Shown here: positions 43,843 through 51,496 of the stretch, in pieces | Position numbering within the stretch: position 1 is the stretch's first letter | Layout: every line of letters begins with the position of its first letter | NCBI GenBank assembly: GCA_944325545.1 | Contig: CALVAM010000014.1 | Coordinates: forward strand, 1-64,000 | DNA length: 64,000 nt | Direction of reading: 5' to 3' | Origin: Candidatus Gastranaerophilales bacterium | GTDB taxonomy: Bacteria > Cyanobacteriota > Vampirovibrionia > Gastranaerophilales > Gastranaerophilaceae | Program-made: the position numbers and the translations under genes | Notes under the pieces: model-generated | Database searches by the model: none | Told to the model about the DNA's origin: nothing | What the model saw: only the letters and a program-made list of their open reading frames with translations

Positions 43843-44178
43843 ATGAATATCAAAGCAATAAGAAACATCAAAATGCCACAAGCAAAAGCTTATGAACCAA
43901 GAGTAAAAGTTTCAGGAAAAGTTGATGGTTATGTAGAAGCAATGTTAGATAGTTATAATGCAAAACTTGAAAATCTTGCAAGTTTATACGATAGAAATAT
44001 TAAACTTGCACAAAAAGATAAAACTGTTTTGGTAAATTCCGGCATGATAACTTCTAAAATAGATTTAAAAAAATTAACACATGCTAATGATTTTTACAAA
44101 GGTATTGTAGATAATGTAAAAGCAAATAGCGAAGCCGGAACTAAAGGACTTGATAAAGCGTTTACCAGATTAGCATAA
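43843..44178 (+). CDS. Hypothetical helical protein, 111 residues
   Basis: AAAGGAG precedes the ATG. A basic N-terminus (MNIKAIRNIKMPQAKAYEPR), weakly like the leader family but without the Phe, is followed by helices (VEAMLDSYNAKLENLASLYD) and a Lys-rich C-terminal half. No signal or membrane segment. Stands alone with its own terminator. Not recognised. Confidence 0.6.
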   Translation: MNIKAIRNIKMPQAKAYEPRVKVSGKVDGYVEAMLDSYNAKLENLASLYDRNIKLAQKDKTVLVNSGMITSKIDLKKLTHANDFYKGIVDNVKANSEAGTKGLDKAFTRLA

Positions 44179-44193
44179 ATAAAAAAGTAAAAT

Positions 44194-44227
44194 AAAAAAC
44201 TCCTCAAATTTAATTTGAGGAGTTTTT
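44194..44227. terminator. Bidirectional terminator
   Basis: ACTCCTCAAATT / AATTTGAGGAGT stem with A and T tracts on either side, between converging genes. Confidence 0.88.
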
Positions 44228-44246
44228 ATTATGAAATTAATTATTA

Positions 44247-45248
44247 TTATTTCATAGCATTTTCAACAGCAACTGCTACAGCAACAGTAGCACCAACCAT
44301 AGGGTTGTTACCCATACCGATAACACCCATCATTTCTACGTGAGCAGGAACAGAAGAAGAACCTGCAAATTGAGCATCGCCGTGCATTCTACCCATAGTA
44401 TCTGTCATACCGTAAGAAGCTGGACCAGCTGCAACGTTATCTGGGTGAAGAGTTCTTCCAGTACCACCGCCTGATGCTACTGAGAAGTATTTTCTACCGT
44501 TTTCCCAGCACCATTTTTTGTAAGTACCAGCTACTGGGTGTTGGAAACGAGTTGGGTTAGTTGAATTACCGGTAATTGATACATCAACACCTTCTTTAAT
44601 CATAATTGCAACGCCTTCGTTTACATCATCTGCACCGTAGCATCTTACTTTTGCTCTTTCTCCTTCAGAGAATGGAGTTTCTTTAACGATTTTTAATTCG
44701 CCAGTTTTGTAATCATATTCAGTTTCAACAGATGTAAAACCGTTGATTCTTGCAATGATATGAGCAGCATCTTTACCAAGACCGTTTAAGATAACTCTTA
44801 AAGGATTTTTTCTTACTTTATTAGCATTTCTAGCAATACCAATAGCACCTTCAGCAGCTGCGAAAGATTCGTGACCAGCTAAGAAGCAGAAACAATCTGT
44901 TTCTTCTCTTAATAACATAGCTGCTAAGTTACCGTGTCCGATACCTACTTGTCTTCTGTCACCAACTGAACCAGGTACTGCAAATGCTTGTAAACCTAAG
45001 CCGATAGCTTCAGCTGCTTCTGCTGCAGTTTTAAGACCTTTTTTAATTGCAATTGCACAACCTAAAGTATAAGCCCAAGAAGCGTTATCAAATGCGATAG
45101 GCTGAATACCTTTAACAATAGCATCTACGTCGATGCCTTTTGATAAACATAGTTCGCGAGCATCTTCTAAAGATTTGAAACCATATTCAGGTAAAACTTT
45201 TTTAAGAGTAGCTTCACGTCTATCTTGTCCTTCAAATTTTACTGTCAT
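44247..45248 (-). CDS. GGGtGRT family protein (conserved, uncharacterised)
   Basis: 333 residues with the name-giving motif SGGGTGRTLHPDNVAAGP (about 255-272). The remainder is highly conserved-looking: VPGSVGDRRQVGIGHGNLAA, FCFLAGHESFAAAEGAIGIARNANK and GMGNNPMVGATVAVAVAVENAMK. The family (GGGtGRT protein) occurs in many anaerobes next to a NifU-like iron-sulfur scaffold, as here at 45557. Its function is not established. Glycine-rich loops suggest nucleotide or cofactor binding. AGGGAAAT precedes the ATG. It is separated from the NifU-like gene by three tandem hairpin repeats. Confidence 0.88.
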   Translation of the reverse strand: MTVKFEGQDRREATLKKVLPEYGFKSLEDARELCLSKGIDVDAIVKGIQPIAFDNASWAYTLGCAIAIKKGLKTAAEAAEAIGLGLQAFAVPGSVGDRRQVGIGHGNLAAMLLREETDCFCFLAGHESFAAAEGAIGIARNANKVRKNPLRVILNGLGKDAAHIIARINGFTSVETEYDYKTGELKIVKETPFSEGERAKVRCYGADDVNEGVAIMIKEGVDVSITGNSTNPTRFQHPVAGTYKKWCWENGRKYFSVASGGGTGRTLHPDNVAAGPASYGMTDTMGRMHGDAQFAGSSSVPAHVEMMGVIGMGNNPMVGATVAVAVAVENAMK

Positions 45249-45304
45249 AATTTATTTCCCTTTTTTATTTTAATTCTTACTTTATTAATTGTAGTTTTAT
45301 CATT

Positions 45305-45555
45305 GAGGGGAATTTGCAAGTTTAAATTTTTATTTGTAGTTTATATCTTGTTCCCCGATAATGTGTCTACGTGTGTTTTGTCGTTTTGCATACGAGGGGA
45401 ATTTGTAGGTTTAATTTTTATTTGTAGTTTATACCTTGTTCCCCGATAATATGTCTACGTGCGTTTTGTCGTTTTGCATACGAGGGGAATTTGTAGGTTT
45501 AATTTTTATTTGTAGTTTATACCTTGTTCCCCGACAATATGTCTACGTGCGTAGC
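45305..45555. repeat. 88-nt tandem hairpin repeat, about 2.8 copies
   Basis: Copies begin at 45305, 45394 and 45482 (period 89 then 88), the last truncated near the NifU-like stop codon. Copies 2 and 3 are almost identical; copy 1 is more diverged. Each begins GAGGGGAATTTG and has TTCCCCGA about 45 nt later, so it can fold as GGGGAA / TTCCCC, and has a second imperfect palindrome around GTGCGTTTTG and TTTGCATACG. The array fills the 308-nt gap 45249-45556 between two genes on the same strand. Confidence 0.85.
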
Positions 45556-45556
45556 A

Positions 45557-46258
45557 CTATTCTTCACGTGGATCGATGTACTTAACAGCGTCAGCAAATC
45601 TGCCGTAAGTACCGATATTTTTTTCGTAAGCTTCTTTTGGATCAACTCCTTTTTTGATTGCATCCATAACTTTTCCTAAGTTTACGAATTGGTATCCGAT
45701 AACTTCATCATTCTTATCAAGACCCATTTTTAAGATGTAACCTTCAGTAAGTGAAAGATATCTAACACCTTTTTGTTTAGTAGAGTGGATAGTACCACAC
45801 ATAGAGCAAAGTCCTTTACCTAAATCTTCAAGACCAGCACCAACAGGAAGTCCGTTTTCAGAGAATGCTGATTGAGTTCTTCCGTAAACGATTTGTAAGA
45901 ATAATTCTCTCATTGCAACGTTGATAGCATCACAAACTAAGTCTGTATTTAAAGCTTCAAGGATAGTTTTTCCAGGAAGGATTTCAGCAGCCATAGCAGC
46001 TGAGTGAGTCATACCTGAACATCCGATTGTTTCAACTAAAGCTTCTTGAATGATACCTTCTTTAACGTTAAGAGTTAGTTTACATGTACCTTGTTGAGGA
46101 GCACAGCAACCGCATCCGTGAGTTAAACCAGAAATATCTTTGATTTCTTTGCATTTTGTCCATTCACCTTCTTGAGGGATTGGAGCTGGTGAACCTTTAA
46201 TACCACGATGTACGCAGCATTTTTCTTCGATTTCGTGTGTAATTTCTATTTTGCCCAT
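45557..46258 (-). CDS. NifU-like iron-sulfur scaffold protein paired with GGGtGRT
   Basis: 233 residues. Cysteines occur in EEKCCVHRG, LTHGCGCCAPQQGTCKL, ETIGCSGMTHSAAMAAEIL (NifU/IscU-like G-C-x-x-x) and LCSMCGTIH. The central part follows the NifU N-terminal scaffold fold (KEGIIQEALVETIGCSG, then AAEILPGKTILEAL). It probably assembles or donates an iron-sulfur cluster to the adjacent GGGtGRT protein; the pairing is a known genomic association, the biochemistry is not. It lies upstream on the same strand, separated by the hairpin repeats. AGGAGG precedes the ATG. Confidence 0.85.
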   Translation of the reverse strand: MGKIEITHEIEEKCCVHRGIKGSPAPIPQEGEWTKCKEIKDISGLTHGCGCCAPQQGTCKLTLNVKEGIIQEALVETIGCSGMTHSAAMAAEILPGKTILEALNTDLVCDAINVAMRELFLQIVYGRTQSAFSENGLPVGAGLEDLGKGLCSMCGTIHSTKQKGVRYLSLTEGYILKMGLDKNDEVIGYQFVNLGKVMDAIKKGVDPKEAYEKNIGTYGRFADAVKYIDPREE

Positions 46259-46381
46259 TTGACCTCCTTATTAATCAAAATTCTTAGCATTTACTATATA
46301 TTTCTACACATTTTTATACTAAAAAAGCTATCTTTTTCCGCTAGTTTTATTATATTACAAACAAGGGGTAAATCAATTAGG

Positions 46382-46416
46382 GGGTAGTGAGGAGTGAATA
46401 GTGAGGAGTGAATAGA
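46382..46416. repeat. Heptanucleotide tandem repeat, array 2
   Basis: Five 7-nt units: GGGTAGT, GAGGAGT, GAATAGT, GAGGAGT, GAATAGA, followed by AATTTAATATT. Same consensus as the arrays at 25324 and 47243. The rest of the 46259-46463 gap shows no gene. Confidence 0.75.
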
Positions 46417-46463
46417 AATTTAATATTTGTAAATTGTGTAGGTCGGAGATTAACATGTAATAG

Positions 46464-46697
46464 CTAAAATTCAAATAATTTTGCAAGTTCTGTATTTAAA
46501 GCTTTTGCAAATCTTTTTGCTGTTGAAATTGTGGTATCTGTAATTCCACGCTCAATAGCACTAAGATAACTTGTTGAAATGTTTACTTTAAAAGCAAGCT
46601 CTTCTTGTGTAAAATTAGCGTTTTTTCTAAGCTGTACAATCTTTTGCCCAAATTTTCTAGCTAAGACCTTATCATATTTATAAATTTTTCTTCCCAT
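46464..46697 (-). CDS. XRE-family HTH regulator
   Basis: 77 residues, a lone Cro/C1-type helix-turn-helix: GQKIVQLRKNANFTQEELAFKVNISTSYLSAIERG split over helices 1-4, ending in NTELAKLFEF. A typical single-domain DNA-binding repressor. It diverges from the HAD-like gene at 46839 across 140 nt that should carry both promoters, so it may control itself and that gene. Confidence 0.9.
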   Translation of the reverse strand: MGRKIYKYDKVLARKFGQKIVQLRKNANFTQEELAFKVNISTSYLSAIERGITDTTISTAKRFAKALNTELAKLFEF

Positions 46698-46838
46698 TAA
46701 TAAAATTCTAAGTTACTGTTTGACAAAATAAAAACTACGGGATAGTATTTATATATTCAAAATGTAATAATATAAGTATTTTCAGTTTATAATATTTTTT
46801 ACATTCTGATTGTAATATTTAAAAAGAAAGAAGGTTTT

Positions 46839-47177
46839 ATGCCAAAAACATTACTAATAGATTTGGATGGTGGGTTAAACACATATTGTGGAAATTTTAG
46901 TGAAAGTCAAATTCCAGCTCCAAGAAATGGGGTAAAAGAATTTTTACAAACTCTTGCCAAAACTTATAAAATTGAAATATTTACAGTAAGGAATAAAAAA
47001 CTTACATATGAATGGTTAAAAAAATATCAATTAGATGAATTTATACACGATATAACCAATGTAAAAAATCCTTATGCCAGTGTAATTTTAGATGATAGAG
47101 CTTTGAGATTTGATGGAGATTTTGACAAAGCTTTGTCAGAAATTTTAAACTTTACTCCATATTGGAAAAATCTCTAA
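46839..47177 (+). CDS. Small HAD-like phosphatase
   Basis: 112 residues, a minimal HAD fold without a cap. LLIDLDGGLNTY (motif I, with Asp-x-Asp), IEIFTVRNKK (motif II, Thr) and NPYASVILDDRALRFDGD (motif IV acidic pair). Motif III Lys could be in LKKYQL. Such small members dephosphorylate small molecules or nucleic-acid ends; the substrate is unknown. AGAAGG precedes the ATG. Confidence 0.75.
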   Translation: MPKTLLIDLDGGLNTYCGNFSESQIPAPRNGVKEFLQTLAKTYKIEIFTVRNKKLTYEWLKKYQLDEFIHDITNVKNPYASVILDDRALRFDGDFDKALSEILNFTPYWKNL

Positions 47178-47525
47178 TTAAGAAATACTCTTGATATCTT
47201 CAACAAAATTTTTTACGTAATGTGTAGGGTGCAATTTTTGTAAATTAGTGAATAGTGAGTAGTGAGTAGAAATTTATTATTAATTTCTTCTAAACTTCTA
47301 AATTTATCTCCTTATCATTTTTACAATACCCTCCACTTGAGGGAGGGTCGAAATCTTTGATTTCGGGGTGGGGTTGTACAACTTAAAAGGTGCAAAAAAT
47401 TGCACCCTACATACTAATAAGTAAGGTATGGAAATGTATTAGAATAATAAAGCATCCTAGCTTTCCACTATTGGTAAGTTAGGATGAATGAGAATTGAAT
47501 AGTAATAAATGTGATTAAAAAAGTA
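47178..47525. other. Gene-free, repeat-rich interval
   Basis: 348 nt without a credible gene. It holds GTAGGGTGCAATTTTTG (47224-47240), heptamer array 3 (47243-47270), hairpins CCCTCC-ACTTGA-GGGAGG (47329-47346) and CGAAATC-TTT-GATTTCG (47349-47365), a GGTGCAAAAAATTGCACC palindrome (47389-47406), and a CATCCTA...TAGGATG stem (47453-47486) that could terminate the leftward coiled-coil gene. Several of these recur at 38.5 kb. Confidence 0.75.
47243..47270. repeat. Heptanucleotide tandem repeat, array 3
   Basis: AATTAGT, GAATAGT, GAGTAGT, GAGTAGA, followed by AATTTATTATT as in array 2. Confidence 0.7.
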
Positions 47526-48500
47526 TTATCTAATCTTTTCTAGTATATTTGTAATTTCTCTTTGTAAACTACATAGTTCTTTTTGTCCTTCAAGAGGAAT
47601 CATTTCTTTAAATTCTATAAACTGATTTACTTTGCTTTCTAATGTGTTTAAGACAGAAGTTATTCGTTTAAGAGTGTCTTCTGTGTCTATAATATTTGTT
47701 AAGTTTTCTTTTTTTAGTTTATCAAGAGTTTCTTGTTGTTCAAATAATTTAGAAAGTTCGTACTTAACTTTTCTTTGATAATTATCAATAGTCTTTGTAA
47801 ATCCTTCGGCATATTCTGTAAATGATTGATTATTGGACTTTAAATTATCTATGTGTTTAGATAATAAATCTTTTTTTAAGTATTCACCCCAATAGAAATC
47901 AGTTTTGGTTTTTAAGTTAACCTGGATATCATTAATTTGTTTTTGGAGAGTACTAAATTCCTCTAATTGTTTTGTTAGAGAAGATTTTTCTTGTTCAATA
48001 AATTTATATTTATCAATTATTGTTTCTTTTTTTTTGTTTGCACTAATAATAGTAACTTGTTTTTTTTGCAATTGTTGGATATTATCATTTAGGCTTATAG
48101 ACTTAATACCTGTTAGTGATGTTTCGTTTGGTCTTACTGTATAAATTCTTTGAGAATTTTCTGAAGTAATTTCGTTATTACTAAAAATTGTTGTTTTGGA
48201 GATGGTATTTGTTTTTTTTCTTGTTGCAGCTGTTTTTATACGTTGTGGTTTTTGTCCTTCTTGTAAAAAGCCTATTTGTCGCATAGTTCTGTCATACTCA
48301 TTGCTTTTTAGTCTTTGAGGAATAAAGCCGATACTTTGTCGTGTTTCAGCTTTTTCTACAAATGGGAGTGTTTTGGTTTTTATAGATTTAAGTCTTGTTA
48401 GTACAAGATTTCCGCTTTCATCTAAAATTTGCATGCAACTTTGTTTGCCGAAATATGACAAAACAGCTTTGTAACCATTACTTAAATTTCTTATCCCCAT
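47526..48500 (-). CDS. Coiled-coil protein of unknown function, 324 residues
   Basis: The N-terminal 20 residues (MGIRNLSNGYKAVLSYFGK) and a basic, Thr/Ser/Lys-rich region to about 130 precede a long alpha-helical coiled coil (about 135-320: LTKQLEEFSTLQKQINDIQ, KLFEQQETLDKLKKENL). No signal or membrane segment. It lies downstream of the EF-hand-like gene at 48585 on the same strand (84-nt gap). Possibly structural. Not recognised. Confidence 0.65.
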   Translation of the reverse strand: MGIRNLSNGYKAVLSYFGKQSCMQILDESGNLVLTRLKSIKTKTLPFVEKAETRQSIGFIPQRLKSNEYDRTMRQIGFLQEGQKPQRIKTAATRKKTNTISKTTIFSNNEITSENSQRIYTVRPNETSLTGIKSISLNDNIQQLQKKQVTIISANKKKETIIDKYKFIEQEKSSLTKQLEEFSTLQKQINDIQVNLKTKTDFYWGEYLKKDLLSKHIDNLKSNNQSFTEYAEGFTKTIDNYQRKVKYELSKLFEQQETLDKLKKENLTNIIDTEDTLKRITSVLNTLESKVNQFIEFKEMIPLEGQKELCSLQREITNILEKIR

Positions 48501-48584
48501 AATAAATCTCCATCTTTTCCTATATATTTATAAAGAAAATATGGAGAGTAAAATTGCTAAATTGTTAAGTTTTATTAATAATCT

Positions 48585-49082
48585 TTAATTTATTATAGAC
48601 TTAATGTCTGTTGCAAAGTCCTCAAGATTGTTAACTACAGTTTTAGAATACTTATTATAAAAGTTGGCTGCTTGTTTTTTTGCAAAATCAAATAGCTCAG
48701 AGCGAGCATTATTTCCTTTTGTATCACTATTTAATAGAGAACTGAAAAATGAAATTGCCTCGTGTCCTGTAACATCTCCATTATGATCCATATCAAAAGG
48801 ATTAGAGATATTATTTTCTTCTATATTAATTTTTTCTCCAATTGCTTCCATTTGGTCTTGAGCTGTTTCTGAAAATTCAGTGCCATCAAGATTTTCTATT
48901 TGAAAACCAGCAGGCATGCCCAATCCTGTAATAGTATTATTTTCTTGGCTATCAATTTTGTTCAACAATTGTTTTTCTAATAAATCAGCAAAAGTAGAAT
49001 CGTCCAAATTAAAATCAGGCGTTGCTTTTATTCCACCTAAATTATTTCCTATTCCGTTTATTGCATTAGAAATCAAACTCAT
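48585..49082 (-). CDS. EF-hand-like protein of unknown function
   Basis: 165 residues from the ATG at 49082. MSLISNAINGIGNNLGGIKA, Gly/Asn-rich, opens the protein. A helical stretch DSTFADLLEKQLLNKID follows. Near residue 97 lies DMDHNGDVTGHE, a perfect 12-position EF-hand loop (Asp-x-Asp-x-Asn-Gly ... Glu), so calcium binding is likely. The C-terminus is helical. The only strong ribosome binding site (AAGGAGGG) lies far upstream of this ATG, well placed for an ATA codon 12 residues earlier or used at long range, so the start is uncertain. Confidence 0.6.
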   Translation of the reverse strand: MSLISNAINGIGNNLGGIKATPDFNLDDSTFADLLEKQLLNKIDSQENNTITGLGMPAGFQIENLDGTEFSETAQDQMEAIGEKINIEENNISNPFDMDHNGDVTGHEAISFFSSLLNSDTKGNNARSELFDFAKKQAANFYNKYSKTVVNNLEDFATDIKSIIN

Positions 49083-49181
49083 ATTCGTATAATAGCTTAT
49101 ATTTATAAAATTACCCTCCTTCAAAAAGTTGAAGTATTAGAAATTGTTTAGTATAATCTTTTTATTTAGGAGAGATTGAGT

Positions 49182-49829
49182 ATGAAAAAATTTTTATCAA
49201 TTTTAGCAGTTATATTTTTATCCGCACAAAATGTAAGTGCAGTTGAATATTCTTCTATTAGTTATCCAAATTTAAAAGAAGAATCTAAATTGAAAATTGA
49301 TAATTATACTTGGTCTAGTAAAGTAAAAAGAGCTGATAAAGATTATTACATAAAAATGATTTGTGACGGTACCGGAAGTTATTCTGAATTTTATAAATCC
49401 ACTGGAGAATATGCTTTTACAACAGGTTGTCAGTATGAATTTTTAAAAGATGGTAAATTATTTGGGTATTCTAATCAGGATTTGAAGTTTTATGAATTCA
49501 CATTAGATGATAATATTTTGAATAAGCGTGAGCTTACTCAAGATGAAATACAAGAGCTTTTTCCTGATTTTAAGATTATAAAAATATCAGAATTTAGTTC
49601 AAATACTAATTCTTTGAAAATTAAAAAATCTATAAAAAATTTAAAACTAATTGTATTAAATGATACTGATAGAAATTTTTATCATTACTCTTTTACATCC
49701 GGAAATGCTAAATTTGAGTTATATCCTCTAAGTGGGTTTATAAATATCAAAAAAAGAGGGATGATACAGTTTTCTCATTTTGGGGATAATACAAAAGATA
49801 ATCCGTGGTTTATTATTCTTGTAAGATAG
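49182..49829 (+). CDS. Secreted protein of unknown function
   Basis: 215 residues from the ATG at 49182, chosen for its AGGAGA site and for the clean signal peptide MKKFLSILAVIFLSAQNVSA. The mature part is beta-rich with many Tyr and Phe, with no recognised family. Periplasmic or exported. Its 3' end overlaps the 3' end of the opposing flavoprotein gene by 17 nt. Confidence 0.65.
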   Translation: MKKFLSILAVIFLSAQNVSAVEYSSISYPNLKEESKLKIDNYTWSSKVKRADKDYYIKMICDGTGSYSEFYKSTGEYAFTTGCQYEFLKDGKLFGYSNQDLKFYEFTLDDNILNKRELTQDEIQELFPDFKIIKISEFSSNTNSLKIKKSIKNLKLIVLNDTDRNFYHYSFTSGNAKFELYPLSGFINIKKRGMIQFSHFGDNTKDNPWFIILVR

Positions 49830-50955
49830 CATTAGCTGCAACATAAGCTGTAGACCAAGCATTTTGGAGGTTAAAACCACCACATAATCCGTCGATATTC
49901 AAAATTTCTCCTGTAAAATATAGGTTTGGATACTTCTTAGCCTCCATTGTCTTAGGATTTATTTCATCTAAATCTATTCCACCAGCTGATACTGTCTCTT
50001 CGCCTTTATTTGTTCCTATTATTGTTATTTCAAAATTATGTATTTTTTCTAAAATCAAATCTCTTGTTTTTCCATCAATTTTATGGGCTTGAATTTCAGT
50101 TAAATCTTTTAAAATGAATTTAGCAAAATTAGCAGGTAAAATCTTTGATAGAATGTTTTTAAGTTCTTTATGGGGATTTTTATTTAATAATTCTTGTAAA
50201 TCAAATTCATAAGGGTACAAGTCGAATGTTAGTTTATATGGAATATTATCTTTAGTTTTATAAGAAGAAATTTTATAAGTTAAAGGTCCTGATATTCCAA
50301 AATGAGTAAACAATAAATCATCTGTTATTTTTAAATCTTTTGAATAAACATTTTTTATAACTATACCCGATAATTCTTTAAAATTTTCTTTAGAATTAAG
50401 TCCCACAAGAGCTGGGGTAAATGGAATAGTATTTAAATTTAAATTTTTAAATAAAAGTTCATTCTTAAATTTATCGCCACCAATAGATACTACAACATCA
50501 GTGAAAAAATATTCAGCTTTATTTGTTTTTATTTTATAGCCATTTTCTAATGGTGATATAAGAATAACTCTTTCCTTTATAAAATTTACCCCTTTTATTT
50601 TATTTAAAATCTTTTCTTGAACGTCTTTTGAGGAGTTTGAAGTCGGATAAATTCTTCCGTTTTTTTGACTGTATGTATCGATTCCAAGCTCATCAAAAAG
50701 GGCTAAAGTTTCATATGTCCCAAATTTAGAAAATATAGAATAAAGAAATTTTTCACCTCTAGGGTAATTCTTGGCTAAATTTTTAAAATCATATTCTGCA
50801 TGTGCTAAATTACATCTTCCGCCACCAGTTGGAAGGATTGTTCTTAATAGAGTAGAAAAATCGAATATGCTGACATCCATTTCGGATTTTAAAAGATAAT
50901 AAGCACATATACAACCGGAAGCTCCTGCACCAATAATTGCAATCTGTTTATTCAT
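49813..50955 (-). CDS. HI0933/YhiN-type flavoprotein
   Basis: 380 residues. FAD-binding GAGASGCICAYYL at the N-terminus, the family-specific PTGGGRCNLAHAE (about 42-54), and near the end YFTGEILNIDGLCGGFNLQNAWSTAYVA, all diagnostic for this group of FAD/NAD(P)-dependent oxidoreductases, which includes BaiN of bile-acid metabolism. The physiological substrate of most members is unknown. It starts 9 nt after folK's stop, so the two are co-transcribed. Confidence 0.9.
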   Translation of the reverse strand: MNKQIAIIGAGASGCICAYYLLKSEMDVSIFDFSTLLRTILPTGGGRCNLAHAEYDFKNLAKNYPRGEKFLYSIFSKFGTYETLALFDELGIDTYSQKNGRIYPTSNSSKDVQEKILNKIKGVNFIKERVILISPLENGYKIKTNKAEYFFTDVVVSIGGDKFKNELLFKNLNLNTIPFTPALVGLNSKENFKELSGIVIKNVYSKDLKITDDLLFTHFGISGPLTYKISSYKTKDNIPYKLTFDLYPYEFDLQELLNKNPHKELKNILSKILPANFAKFILKDLTEIQAHKIDGKTRDLILEKIHNFEITIIGTNKGEETVSAGGIDLDEINPKTMEAKKYPNLYFTGEILNIDGLCGGFNLQNAWSTAYVAANAILQE

Positions 50956-50964
50956 TAAAACCCC

Positions 50965-51465
50965 TTAAATTCTTGTCCCATAAAGACAAACCATTTCAGG
51001 GTTTTCTAAATCTTCATAAATTTCGCTTATATTTTTATTAAACAAAGGATGTACAAAATCTTGGGCTATTTCCAACATAGGTACTAATAAAAATGCTCTT
51101 TTGTGGAAGAATTTATGAGGAATAGTAAGTTCCGGGGAATTGAAGATTAAGTTATCGTAAAAAAGAATATCGATATCAATTGTTCTATCTATATATCCTT
51201 TAGCAGAATCTCTTTTTCTACCTAGTTGAAGTTCAATTCTTTGGCATTCTTTTAATAATTCTTCGGGCTTTAGTGTTGTAGAAATCTGAATAATAGCATT
51301 AACAAACCAGTTTTCTGATTCCATACACCAAGGCTCTGATTCATAAAAAGAAGATGTTGATACGATACTAACTTCAGGAATTGCTCCAATCAAGCTTGTT
51401 GCTTGTTGAAGATGTCCTATTCGATCTCCTAAATTTGAACCTAATGATAAATATACTATTGCCAT
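50965..51465 (-). CDS. folK: 6-hydroxymethyl-7,8-dihydropterin pyrophosphokinase
   Basis: 166 residues. YLSLGSNLGDR at the N-terminus, SSFYESEPWCMESENWFVNA, ELQLGRKRDSAKGYIDRTIDIDILFYD (the Arg and the Asp-x-Asp metal site) and TIPHKFFHKRAFLLVPMLEI are the conserved HPPK segments. It transfers pyrophosphate from ATP to the pterin in folate synthesis. folE2 is at 39653; folP and folB are not in the window. Confidence 0.96.
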   Translation of the reverse strand: MAIVYLSLGSNLGDRIGHLQQATSLIGAIPEVSIVSTSSFYESEPWCMESENWFVNAIIQISTTLKPEELLKECQRIELQLGRKRDSAKGYIDRTIDIDILFYDNLIFNSPELTIPHKFFHKRAFLLVPMLEIAQDFVHPLFNKNISEIYEDLENPEMVCLYGTRI

Positions 51466-51496
51466 AAAATAATATTACTTATTTTAGGAGACGTTG

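Noticed and set aside
45305-45555. Possible CRISPR or coding region in the 88-nt repeats
   Set aside because: Whole units repeat with no variable spacers, and no frame is open with a plausible start.
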